Of a stretch of DNA of 64,000 nt, positions 8,859 through 17,073 are shown piece by piece (the first letter of the stretch is position 1; every line of letters starts with the position of its first letter). A model generated the notes under the pieces. The model did no database searches, was not told the origin of the DNA, and saw nothing but the letters and a program-made list of their open reading frames with translations. Made by a program: the position numbers and the translations under genes. The DNA lies in assembly GCA_910576385.1 (NCBI GenBank), contig CAJTIR010000014.1:40150-104149 (forward strand), given 5' to 3'. Source of the DNA: Lachnospiraceae bacterium (GTDB taxonomy: Bacteria > Bacillota > Clostridia > Lachnospirales > Lachnospiraceae).

Positions 8859-11800
8859 TTATTTCCTGATTTTAACTGTTTTTACCTTGCTGTAAGCGCC
8901 AAATACTTTCTCTCCTTTGGAATCCAGCTTGTAAGCGCGCACTTTTACATAGTAGGTCTTCTTCTTTTTGAGCTTGGTAAGCGTACAAGTCGTTTTCTTT
9001 GTCAACACTTTCTTGACATTCTTCTTAAATTTCTTATCAGTGCTGTACAAAACCTGATATCCTTTGACCCCAGATACCTTTTTAATGGTAACTTTTGCTT
9101 TTTTGCCAGAAACATTTGCCACCTTCTTTAAGGACGCCTTCTTTACTGTGACTTTACTCCACTTTGCATAGAGGGTGATATCTTTCTTGCTGGTCTTAGC
9201 AATGCTGGTAATTTTCTTCTTAAATTTGCTGTCTGTATACCAGCCCTTAAATACATAACCTTTTCTGGTGGGATTTTTCAGAGTAATCTTCTGTTCAAAG
9301 TAAGTGGACGGATTGCTCTTATGGTTTTTGCCTTTGTTTAATTTATAAGTAATCTTATATGGTACAACAATTTTGCATTGTGCCTTTACACCGCTGCCGT
9401 CCTTTGCTGTGGCTGTGATCACTGCCTCCCCTGGTCCTGCTGCTGTCACCACACCATTATTATTCACTTTTGCCACTTTGTCGCTGCTGGTGCTCCATAT
9501 AACCGCTTTTTCTGTTGCATCTTTCGGCAGCACATCCGTAACTTTCAGAGTAAAGCTCTTACCTCGTAAAATTTTCTTCGTGGAAGCATCTAACTTAATT
9601 TCTGTCACTTTGACATCTTTATTGTCTGAATTTCCTTCCTCTTCCCACTTTGCATATATTGTCAGATTTCCTTTGGTTTCACTGGTAATTCCCGCAAACT
9701 CGTTCTTAAATTCACTGTCTGTATACCAGCCCTTAAACGTATATCCTTCACGGCTTGGATCTTTCAGTTCCAATGGCTGACCTTCCGTATATTTAACTGG
9801 ATTGTCTGCATGGTTCGTTCCGCCATTCAGTTCATAAGTGATCAGAGCCTCCCCAGGTGCAACTGTGATTTCTTCCCACTTTGCATATATTGTCAGATTT
9901 CCTTTGGTTTCACTGGTAATTCCCGCAAACTCGTTCTTAAATTCACTGTCTGTATACCAGCCCTTAAACGTATATCCTTCACGGCTTGGATCTTTCAACT
10001 CTAATGCCTGGCCTTCCGTATACTTCGCTGGATTATCTGCATGGTTCGTTCCGCCATTCAATTCATAGGTGATCAAAGCTTCTCCTGCTTCAACTGTGAC
10101 TTTTTCCCACTTTGCATACAATTCTAAATCTTTTGCAGTTCCTTTGGCAATCTCAGTAATCTTATTTTTAAATTCGCTGTCTGTATACCAGCCCTTAAAG
10201 CTATATCCCTCACGGCTTGGGTCAGCAAGTGCAATTGTCTTTGTGCCGTCAAATTTTACTGGATTGGTCTCTGCATTGACACCACTATCCAGATGATATG
10301 TCACTTGATAAACCGGATCTGCCTGTTTCAGATATAAATAAATATCATCCACACTGCCCCAGCTAGTCGCTTTTCCATTTACAGTTATGGTTACAGTCAA
10401 AGTATCTCCTATTGCCGCCTTGACATCCTCTGTATTTGGATTTTGCCAAACCTTCCATCCCTTTACAGATGCATCCGCATCGGAAGAAGTATTTTGTGTA
10501 TCATTCGAGAGCTTAATATTTGCTGTGACCTTTCCTTCCTCACCACCCTGCAGATACATAAAAGCGCCGTAAGTTCCAGGCGTCTCCACCGTCACAGACT
10601 GAGTAGCTGTAAATTCATAATCAGCATCTCCCAAATAAAATCCCAAACAATGCTGCCCGCTTCTGGGATCATCTGTTGTTTTGGACTTATATCCTGTTCC
10701 TTCAATCTTCCATTTGTCACGTCCTTCTTCAAAGCCGCCCTGAAGCAGAAGATTCTCCGGCGCAACATTTACAGTACAGACTGTGTTCATAGTCTCTGTC
10801 TGATAAGTAACAGTACCCTTTACAAAAAACTGCCCAAATCCTTTAATCGCTGCGATATCGTCTTGATTCCATACTACCGGCAGATTTTCTGCCTTGGATT
10901 TATCATTGTAAACACCGTTCACGGTAGTAGGAAGTTTATCTGCTATATTTTCACCAAAGTTTACATCAATACTAGAATCCGCGATGGTATCTAATTTCTT
11001 TGGCTCAGTAGCGCCTGTCAAAACATATTTAAAGACATTCAGGGATGGCAGCGGATTGCCCTCAAAATCAAACATTGCCTGATTATCCCATTCGGAACCG
11101 CCATAATTGTCTTCATTGACTGCGGTGTCATAACCAATACTGTGACTGGAAGCCCATCCAGAACCGTAAGTCTCCCATGCCTGATGATTTGCTGCTAAAA
11201 TCTGCTCTGCATTTTCGGCGTCTGCATGATAGACATTGACTGGAAGCCATGCTGGTTCCCAGTACATCACGCCGATTCCAGCCTCTCCAACCTTTGCCAC
11301 TGCATCTATGACGTCGCGTACTTCATAAGCCTGACCCTGCGGGGTTGCTGCATACACAGAGGTATCGTCATTGTTTCCTTTGCGCACTACATTGGGCTGA
11401 CCGTCTCCATCCTCCATCGTGCTTGCCCAGGAGGTCTCTGCCACCATTACCTTTTTATTATAAGTAGTTGCTATATTGCTCAATACATCTGTAAGATTTT
11501 GCAATGTTCCATGCCAATATGGATAGTAGGAAGATGCAAATACATCATAATCCACCTCATATGTATTCAGTTTCTCCGCATAACCCTTCATATTGCTGGA
11601 TTTCTCTGGGTTTGTAAAGTGAATGGCTCTTAAAATAGTTGGATCCACACTCTTTACTGCTGCACAGCCAGCTTTGAAGAGTGCTGCCATATTCGCCCAG
11701 TCTTTTTCTCCGCAGATTGCGGCGGTAGTCTCATTGCCGACCTGCACCATTCTCACATCTGCGCCTGCAGCAATAATTGTATTCAAACTCTCTGTGGTAA

Positions 11801-13037
11801 ATGTTCCGATCGCCTCAGCCTTCTGCTCCACGCTATAATTTTTCCATGCTTTTGGCGCAATCTGTCTTCCTGGATCTGCCCAGAAATCAGAATAATGGAA
11901 ATCTATCATTACCTTTAAGCCAGCTTGAGTCGCCCAGGCGCCCATACGGGCTGCTTTTTCCACATCACAGTTTCCGGCGCCATAGCCCTGTTTCTTCTCG
12001 GCATCTTTATATGGGTCGTTCCAGACACGAATACGGACATAATTTACCCCAGCCTCTTTTAAAAGCCTGAAAAATCCCACATCATCAAGTTCCTCGCCAT
12101 TCCAGCCCTTATATTTAACACCACTGTCAATCAAGCTTATATAAGTGGAAATATCCACACCACGGATAAATTCATCTGTGATGCCTTCCACTTTATCAAC
12201 AATTACACCTGCATTTTCTACAAGGCCCGCATCTACCAGGGCATTTTTTGCTGCCTGCAGCGCTGTGATTGCCGCCTGAATCTCAGCAAGCGATTTGTTT
12301 GCCGCATCGTCATACACTGCCTGCGCTGAAGAAATTGCTGTCTGCAGTGCAGCCCAGCTCTCTGCCTGATAGTCTGAGGCGTTTAAAGCTTTGCATTGAT
12401 CAATCAATGTTTTCAAACTATTTATGGCTGCTGTTTTTGCTTCCTCATCAGGCATTTCTTGAGTCAGTTTAATATTATCCAAATCAAACCAGCCCTGAGC
12501 CTGTGTTGTAATGGTAATCCGAATCATCACAGACGCTGTTTTACTGAGTGTTAATGGTTCTGTCACAGTGGTCTTAAATTTATCCCATTCACCAAACTCA
12601 ATTTCTTTCGACTGTTTCACACTGCCTTCTTCACCCTCAGCTTCTGTGCCATCTAATACGGAAATACTAAGTGTACCTGCAATATTCCCGCCGTCTGCAT
12701 CCAAGGAAGCCTTATAATTTCCTGTCTCCACTCCTGTTACAATACGGGTTAAAGTGACGGTCTGAGCTGCGTTTTCTGTTTTAAACGACCACCACTTTGT
12801 CTTATTACTTGTTGCCCACTCATTGGCTGCCCGACTCTCTGTTCCTATTTCTGCTGCTTCGTCCCAACCAATCGTCCAACCTGCCTCTTGGGAACTTTTG
12901 TCTTCCATATCATCTTCAAATACGACCTGCCCTGTCTCCGCGGCCTTCGCTGTGATACTAGGATAATTAATCCCAGTAAGCAGCATTGCAGCAGACAAGG
13001 CCATTGCCAGCCCTCGCTGCAGTTTCCCTTTTTTCAT
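8859..13037 (-). CDS. Secreted arabinogalactan endo-beta-1,4-galactanase (GH53), multidomain
   Basis: A 1392-residue enzyme that cleaves beta-1,4-galactan side chains of pectin outside the cell. Order: signal peptide; a lectin-like N-terminal domain; a helical linker (SLAEIQAAITALQAAKNAL); the GH53 barrel (from FIRGVDISTYISL) with acid/base Glu in VQVGNETTA and nucleophile Glu in VMVAETSWAS; a Big_4-like domain; a CBM61-like galactan-binding domain (LLLQGGFEEGRDKWKIEGTG); three InlB/Flg_new repeats, two almost identical; a Big_2 domain; a fourth InlB repeat; and a lysine-rich FN3-like C-terminus. There is no LPxTG. The ATG at 13037 has AAGGAGG and a typical signal peptide; the longer frame to 13073 does not. 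Two palindromes flank its promoter. Confidence 0.93.
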   Translation of the reverse strand: MKKGKLQRGLAMALSAAMLLTGINYPSITAKAAETGQVVFEDDMEDKSSQEAGWTIGWDEAAEIGTESRAANEWATSNKTKWWSFKTENAAQTVTLTRIVTGVETGNYKASLDADGGNIAGTLSISVLDGTEAEGEEGSVKQSKEIEFGEWDKFKTTVTEPLTLSKTASVMIRITITTQAQGWFDLDNIKLTQEMPDEEAKTAAINSLKTLIDQCKALNASDYQAESWAALQTAISSAQAVYDDAANKSLAEIQAAITALQAAKNALVDAGLVENAGVIVDKVEGITDEFIRGVDISTYISLIDSGVKYKGWNGEELDDVGFFRLLKEAGVNYVRIRVWNDPYKDAEKKQGYGAGNCDVEKAARMGAWATQAGLKVMIDFHYSDFWADPGRQIAPKAWKNYSVEQKAEAIGTFTTESLNTIIAAGADVRMVQVGNETTAAICGEKDWANMAALFKAGCAAVKSVDPTILRAIHFTNPEKSSNMKGYAEKLNTYEVDYDVFASSYYPYWHGTLQNLTDVLSNIATTYNKKVMVAETSWASTMEDGDGQPNVVRKGNNDDTSVYAATPQGQAYEVRDVIDAVAKVGEAGIGVMYWEPAWLPVNVYHADAENAEQILAANHQAWETYGSGWASSHSIGYDTAVNEDNYGGSEWDNQAMFDFEGNPLPSLNVFKYVLTGATEPKKLDTIADSSIDVNFGENIADKLPTTVNGVYNDKSKAENLPVVWNQDDIAAIKGFGQFFVKGTVTYQTETMNTVCTVNVAPENLLLQGGFEEGRDKWKIEGTGYKSKTTDDPRSGQHCLGFYLGDADYEFTATQSVTVETPGTYGAFMYLQGGEEGKVTANIKLSNDTQNTSSDADASVKGWKVWQNPNTEDVKAAIGDTLTVTITVNGKATSWGSVDDIYLYLKQADPVYQVTYHLDSGVNAETNPVKFDGTKTIALADPSREGYSFKGWYTDSEFKNKITEIAKGTAKDLELYAKWEKVTVEAGEALITYELNGGTNHADNPAKYTEGQALELKDPSREGYTFKGWYTDSEFKNEFAGITSETKGNLTIYAKWEEITVAPGEALITYELNGGTNHADNPVKYTEGQPLELKDPSREGYTFKGWYTDSEFKNEFAGITSETKGNLTIYAKWEEEGNSDNKDVKVTEIKLDASTKKILRGKSFTLKVTDVLPKDATEKAVIWSTSSDKVAKVNNNGVVTAAGPGEAVITATAKDGSGVKAQCKIVVPYKITYKLNKGKNHKSNPSTYFEQKITLKNPTRKGYVFKGWYTDSKFKKKITSIAKTSKKDITLYAKWSKVTVKKASLKKVANVSGKKAKVTIKKVSGVKGYQVLYSTDKKFKKNVKKVLTKKTTCTLTKLKKKKTYYVKVRAYKLDSKGEKVFGAYSKVKTVKIRK
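9641..10102 (-). repeat. Tandem near-identical 231-bp repeat encoding InlB/Flg_new modules
   Basis: Two copies (9641-9871 and 9872-10102) encode 77-residue modules with YTFKGWYTDSEFKNEFAG. They are nearly identical in DNA, which points to recent duplication or gene conversion. A more diverged copy follows on the N-terminal side (10103-10330) and another lies near the C-terminus (9160-9350). Confidence 0.85.
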
Positions 13038-13126
13038 CTCATTTCCTCCTTCACTTTCACGCACCTGCCTCAATCATCCCCTTCCATACTCCGATCACTC
13101 AATCATATGAACAACGTACTGGGAAT

Positions 13127-13136
13127 GTTGCGCAAC
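13127..13136. promoter_or_regulatory. Candidate operator 1 of the galactanase gene
   Basis: Perfect palindrome GTTGCGCAAC, within AATGTTGCGCAAC. It lies about 10 bp past the predicted transcription start. The central CG and the form of the half-site resemble LacI/GalR-family operators. Confidence 0.5.
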
Positions 13137-13152
13137 CAATCATTACATCTTT

Positions 13153-13182
13153 ATTATATAGCATTCAGCTTTCAATACGCAA
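13153..13182 (-). promoter_or_regulatory. Promoter of the galactanase gene
   Basis: Minus strand TATAAT at 13153-13158 with TTGCGT at 13177-13182, spacer 18 bp. The transcript would carry a leader of about 110 nt. Confidence 0.65.
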
Positions 13183-13222
13183 TCGACAATTTTTCCAGTA
13201 TTTTTAAATCTTTTTTATTAAT

Positions 13223-13232
13223 GTTGCACAAC
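13223..13232. promoter_or_regulatory. Candidate operator 2 of the galactanase gene
   Basis: GTTGCACAAC, again within AATGTTGCACAAC, so 12 of 13 bases match operator 1. It lies upstream of the -35 box, 96 bp from operator 1, a spacing compatible with repression by looping. Confidence 0.45.
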
Positions 13233-13256
13233 TCTTTTCCGTTTTAAAACAAAATC

Positions 13257-13282
13257 AAAATGCGCAAAAAATTGCGCATTTT
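13257..13282. terminator. Perfect 11-bp hairpin in the galactanase/Uma2 spacer
   Basis: AAAATGCGCAA and its complement separated by four A residues, ending TTTT on both strands. It stands in the 425-bp spacer between the divergent galactanase and Uma2 genes; the rest of the spacer (13283-13462) shows nothing further. Confidence 0.4.
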
Positions 13283-13462
13283 ATAGAGATCAAATCTAAA
13301 AATCTTTTGAAGTTTAATCTGCGTCCTCCATACCTTTGAACCTTCCCTTGTGTGGATTTCGCCTGTCTTGTTGAAAAGAAAAGTTCTTCTTGACTTTCCC
13401 ATTCATCTGTCCCATACTTTACTTACTAAAATATTTATTATCCTAGGAAAGGAAGTGAACCT

Positions 13463-13959
13463 ATGCCGCCAGCATTTGCACATGAAAAACAATATACCAT
13501 TGATGATATCTATGCACTGCCAGACGGGAAACGGGCAGAACTGATAGACGGCCAATTATACTATATGGCGCCTCCAAATACCAAACACCAAAGAATATTA
13601 TCCTTCTTACATTTGGAAATTGGGAATTATATTCGTGAAAATAAAGAAACCTATGAGGTTTTCCCTGCTCCTTTTGCTGTGTTTCTCTCTGCAGATAACT
13701 CAAAATACCTGGAACCGGATATCTCTGTCATCTGCGACATAAACAAACTGAATGATCACGGATGTCATGGGGCTCCAGATTGGGTGATCGAAATTGTATC
13801 TCCAAGATTGTTGACCCAATGAAACAAATAGTTCTTGTATATGATATGGAAAACGCTGCTGCCCCTGTCATCTATTCTTTTTCCGATCTGATCAAAGCTA
13901 ACATTTACGAACATTTGTATATTAACTTCTCGGATATTTCAGAACTTTTGGATATCTAA
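13463..13959 (+). pseudogene. Uma2-family endonuclease gene, broken by an internal deletion
   Basis: The first frame (13463-13822) gives a good Uma2 N-terminal half (YTIDDIYALPDGKRAELIDG, YLEPDISVICD, APDWVIEIVSP) and then stops. The expected continuation, VDPMKQIVLVYDMENAA to the C-terminus at 13959, is found in another frame immediately after. About 20-25 residues normally lying between EIVSP and WIVDP, which include conserved residues of the PD-(D/E)XK-type site, are missing. A deletion of some 60-70 bp that also changed frame explains this. An AAAGGAAG site precedes the start. Confidence 0.8.
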
Positions 13960-13961
13960 CA

Positions 13962-13999
13962 AATCCCCCCATCTGTGAAACTCCACAGATGGGGGGATT
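13962..13999. terminator. Strong 16-bp hairpin between Uma2 remnant and nlpC
   Basis: AATCCCCCCATCTGTG and its perfect complement are separated by six bases. It sits between two converging genes and could stop transcription from both sides, although the T-runs are short. Confidence 0.7.
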
Positions 14000-14042
14000 A
14001 CTTTGGCGTTTATATATCACACATCTTATATCGTTATCATAA

Positions 14043-15134
14043 TCAATCATTTAACAATCTTGTCACGCAAACTGGTGTACGATAGAATGCATTGGAAATC
14101 TTGATGCCAGTCTTTTCGGAGCTGGCATGGACCACCTGTCCATCGCCAATATACATCGCTACATGGTTGATTCCACTTCCATTTCCATAGAAGAACAAAT
14201 CTCCAGGTCTTGCCTCAGAAGCATCAATTTTAGTGCCATAACCCGCCTGAGCGCCAGAATAATGGGGCAGAGAAATACCATATTTTTCATAAATACGCAT
14301 CACGAATCCAGAACAGTCAACCCCATTCGTCAAGCTTGTACCGCCCCAGACATAACGGTTTCCAATAAACTGGCAGGCATACTGCACCATATCCACACGG
14401 ACATCTGACACACCTTGGCCATATTGGATCTCCGTCATGGTCATTGCCTTTGGAAGCTGCTCTGACATTACCACATACTCTCTGGCTACATAGCAAGCAT
14501 CTCCGTCCACATCTACCTTGACCCAAGCTCCCATATCTTCCAACACTTGCAATTCTTCTCCTTCGGCAATCGTTGTCCAGATTGTACTGTCTGTACTCGG
14601 TTCTACTCTGGCATTTAAGGTCTGAGTGTTAGAAGTGGCCACCGTTAATTTTACTTCCTCTGCCCGCTGCGCAGCCGCTTCCCCTGTCAGCAAAAATTCA
14701 CCCTTTACAAACCCGTTTACTTCACCAGAGCGAATACGGCACCATTCTCCTTCTCGCGACAAGATCTCACATCCTGCATCTACCTGAAGCTTTCCAACCA
14801 GATCATATTCCTCTCCGGCACCTTCACGGATATTGAGGTGGTTTTCCACATTGGCGATACCCAAGTTCGCATAACCACAAATCAATCCGCCTTTTGTCTC
14901 CTTTGCCTTAGGCTGTGCATTCTGTGCGGATGCACTAGTATTGGATTCTGCAATCAAACTCTGATTTAATACTGTGGAAATACCGGCGCTGGAATCACTT
15001 ACCAGGCTATCGTTAAGTACCGCGGAAACACCTGCGCTCGCTTGGTTTGCCGCCTGCGTGGGCATCCAAAATATGCCAAATGCGGCTGAACCCGCCAAAC
15101 ATGCCAGAAACAATTTTATGTAAATATTTTTCAT
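14043..15134 (-). CDS. Secreted NlpC/P60 peptidoglycan endopeptidase with SH3 domains
   Basis: A 363-residue cell wall hydrolase. A signal peptide (MKNIYIKLFLACLAGSAAFG) is followed by a low-complexity Ser/Ala region with an internal repeat (VLNDSLV, VLNQSLI), two SH3b domains (HLNIREGAGEEYDLVGKL; LNARVEPSTDSTIWTTI), and a C-terminal NlpC/P60 domain. Catalytic residues are Cys in NGVDCSGFVM, His in GINHVAMYIGDG and His in VVHASSEK. It has a consensus promoter of its own and is transcribed apart from the Na/Pi symporter gene upstream. Confidence 0.94.
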   Translation of the reverse strand: MKNIYIKLFLACLAGSAAFGIFWMPTQAANQASAGVSAVLNDSLVSDSSAGISTVLNQSLIAESNTSASAQNAQPKAKETKGGLICGYANLGIANVENHLNIREGAGEEYDLVGKLQVDAGCEILSREGEWCRIRSGEVNGFVKGEFLLTGEAAAQRAEEVKLTVATSNTQTLNARVEPSTDSTIWTTIAEGEELQVLEDMGAWVKVDVDGDACYVAREYVVMSEQLPKAMTMTEIQYGQGVSDVRVDMVQYACQFIGNRYVWGGTSLTNGVDCSGFVMRIYEKYGISLPHYSGAQAGYGTKIDASEARPGDLFFYGNGSGINHVAMYIGDGQVVHASSEKTGIKISNAFYRTPVCVTRLLND

Positions 15135-15169
15135 AATGATCCTCCTGAAAAAACTGTCTTATGCTGGTC

Positions 15170-15198
15170 ATTATATCAAGGGAATATTACATTGTCAA
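15170..15198 (-). promoter_or_regulatory. Promoter of the nlpC/P60 gene
   Basis: Perfect TTGACA (15193-15198) and TATAAT (15170-15175) with a 17-bp spacer on the minus strand. It is downstream of the folded element at 15233-15400, so that element is not in the leader made from this promoter. Confidence 0.88.
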
Positions 15199-15232
15199 GA
15201 ATATTGTAATATTTTTGTAATATTTTTTGTAC

Positions 15233-15400
15233 CAGTTCAGCCATCAGATGCATCATGTGTGAATCATGCTGGCATGAATGAACACATAATGCGTCTGATG
15301 GACAGAACGCCCATTAAGCCTCAGACAGAAGCTGCTTTGGCAGCGGATAGCCTGCTTTACAGGCGGTCTGTGGCTTGTCTAAGGGGCGTGAGCTGAACTG
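15233..15400. ncRNA. Candidate structured RNA of about 168 nt, family not recognised
   Basis: A closing stem CAGTTCAGC (15233-15241)/GCTGAACTG (15392-15400) encloses two arms. Arm A is a long hairpin, 15242-15253 with 15289-15300, extended inward by further pairs. Arm B is closed by ACGCCC (15307-15312)/GGGCGT (15384-15389) and CTCAGACA (15320-15327)/TGTCTAAG (15376-15383), and carries two small hairpins, 15331-15344 and 15350-15364. CAGAC at 15322 could alternatively pair with GTCTG at 15366, which looks switch-like. It does not match the riboswitch consensuses I can recall, and the strand is uncertain. A foldback DNA element is the alternative. Confidence 0.5.
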
Positions 15401-15429
15401 TTACCATTTTCTAAGTATAATTGTTATAC

Positions 15430-17070
15430 TCAGCTTTTTGCTTCCGCTGGATCACCCTCTAAAATAGAAAATGCAATATTGGTTGCATGATCTGCTACAC
15501 GCTCAAGCCCTGTCGTTAAATCTGTAAACAAGATTCCAGCCATAGGAGAGCATTTGCCCTTAGCCATACGTTTTACATGGTTTTGCTGAAGCTGCCGCTC
15601 CATATAGTCGATACTATTTTCCAACTCCAGGATGTCTGGAAGATTCTTCTTATCCATAGTGGTAAACATTTCCATAGATTTTTCCAAAATCACCATTGTT
15701 TTCTGGTGCATTTCCTGAATTTCCTTTTGTCCCTTCTTGGTAAAATCCAGACTCTCCTCTCCACTTTTTACTGCCGCATCGACAATATTTTCTGCATGAT
15801 CTCCAATCCGCTCAATGTCACTCACCACATGGAACAGCCCGCCAATGCGCTTAGCGTCGACCACTGGCAGCTGAAGCTGATTGATTTTTACCAAATAATC
15901 TGTAATCTCATGACTTAAAAAATCAATCTGTTTCTCTGTCTCGTAGACCTTGGCAATTTTCTCCTGATTTCGTTCAAAAAATGCTTCCATTGCGAGCTGC
16001 AGATTCTCGCGCGCCATACTGCCCATACGCTCAATCTCCTGGGTGGTTTCCACCACTGCCGTAGAGGGGGAGAAAATATTTTGTTTTCCAATATAGAGAA
16101 GCTGGTATTCCTTCTGCTCCTGATCTTCTCCTGGAATCATACGGCGCGTAAGCGCCACAAACTGTACCGATAATGGCAGGAAAATAATTGTCTGGAAAAT
16201 TTTGAAAAGGGAATCGGCATTTGCCACACATCGGCCCACATCTGAACCAGAAATATGTAAAATAAAATCTTCAAAATACTTCATGCCAAATGCCATCAAA
16301 ATACCTATTATCACCATTCCAAACACATTAAACATCACATGAATCAAAGCCGCCCGCTTCGCTTCCTTCTTAGCATCTAAACTTGCCAACACTGCTGGTG
16401 TACAGGAACCAATATTACAACCGAGAATTACATAAAAGCAGACGGACAAATCCATTAATCCCTGGCTTGCCATTAATAACAGAATACTGACTGTCACAGA
16501 GGAACTCTGTACCACTACTGTGATCACTGTTCCAAACAAGATCCCCAGCAGAGGGTTATCCATACTACTGAGCACATCCAGTACCACCTGATAATCCCTT
16601 AAGTCTGTCATGGAATCTTTCATCATACTGATTCCCATAAACAAAGCGCCAAACCCAAGAATTACTTCTCCAATCTTTTTCACCATAGGCTTCTTGCCAA
16701 ACATAATCAAAACTGCCCCTACAAATAAAATAAAGGGAGCCACTCCAGTCAGATTAAACGCTACAAGCTGAGAAGTAATTGTGGTACCGATGTTTGCACC
16801 AAATATAATGCCTACCGATTGTGCCAATGTCATAATCCCTGCATTTACAAAGCTGACTACCATAACTGTGGTAGCGCCTGAAGACTGGATAATCGCGGTA
16901 AACAGCGCGCCAAACAACACCGCCACAATCTTATTCTTGGTCATTGCCTCCAAAATAGACCGAAGCCTTGCACCAGCCGCTTTCTGCAAACCTTGGCTCA
17001 TAAAATTCATACCAAACAGAAACAATCCCAGGCCGCCCAGCAAATTTAATATTAATTCCATGTAATTCAC
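15430..17070 (-). CDS. Na/Pi cotransporter family protein with C-terminal PhoU domain
   Basis: A 546-residue membrane protein. Two inverted Na_Pi_cotrans repeats are visible through their signature motifs (QSSGATTVMVVSFVNAG and VVQSSSVTVSILLLMASQG), followed by a cytoplasmic PhoU-like helical domain (FHVVSDIERIGDHAENI; LTTGLERVADHATNI). Relatives import phosphate with sodium. It starts 3 bp after the ribF stop and so extends the infB operon; this symporter is not part of that operon in Bacillus. A small 7-bp hairpin overlaps the stop. Confidence 0.93.
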   Translation of the reverse strand: MNYMELILNLLGGLGLFLFGMNFMSQGLQKAAGARLRSILEAMTKNKIVAVLFGALFTAIIQSSGATTVMVVSFVNAGIMTLAQSVGIIFGANIGTTITSQLVAFNLTGVAPFILFVGAVLIMFGKKPMVKKIGEVILGFGALFMGISMMKDSMTDLRDYQVVLDVLSSMDNPLLGILFGTVITVVVQSSSVTVSILLLMASQGLMDLSVCFYVILGCNIGSCTPAVLASLDAKKEAKRAALIHVMFNVFGMVIIGILMAFGMKYFEDFILHISGSDVGRCVANADSLFKIFQTIIFLPLSVQFVALTRRMIPGEDQEQKEYQLLYIGKQNIFSPSTAVVETTQEIERMGSMARENLQLAMEAFFERNQEKIAKVYETEKQIDFLSHEITDYLVKINQLQLPVVDAKRIGGLFHVVSDIERIGDHAENIVDAAVKSGEESLDFTKKGQKEIQEMHQKTMVILEKSMEMFTTMDKKNLPDILELENSIDYMERQLQQNHVKRMAKGKCSPMAGILFTDLTTGLERVADHATNIAFSILEGDPAEAKS

Positions 17071-17073
17071 CCT

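Noticed and set aside
9641..10330. Regularly spaced repeats considered as a CRISPR array
   Set aside because: Period is 231 bp and the repeats encode in-frame InlB modules; no spacer structure or cas genes.
15233..15400. c-di-AMP (ydaO) riboswitch for the nlpC gene, a common pairing
   Set aside because: The conserved ydaO core sequences I know are absent, and a consensus promoter lies between the element and nlpC.
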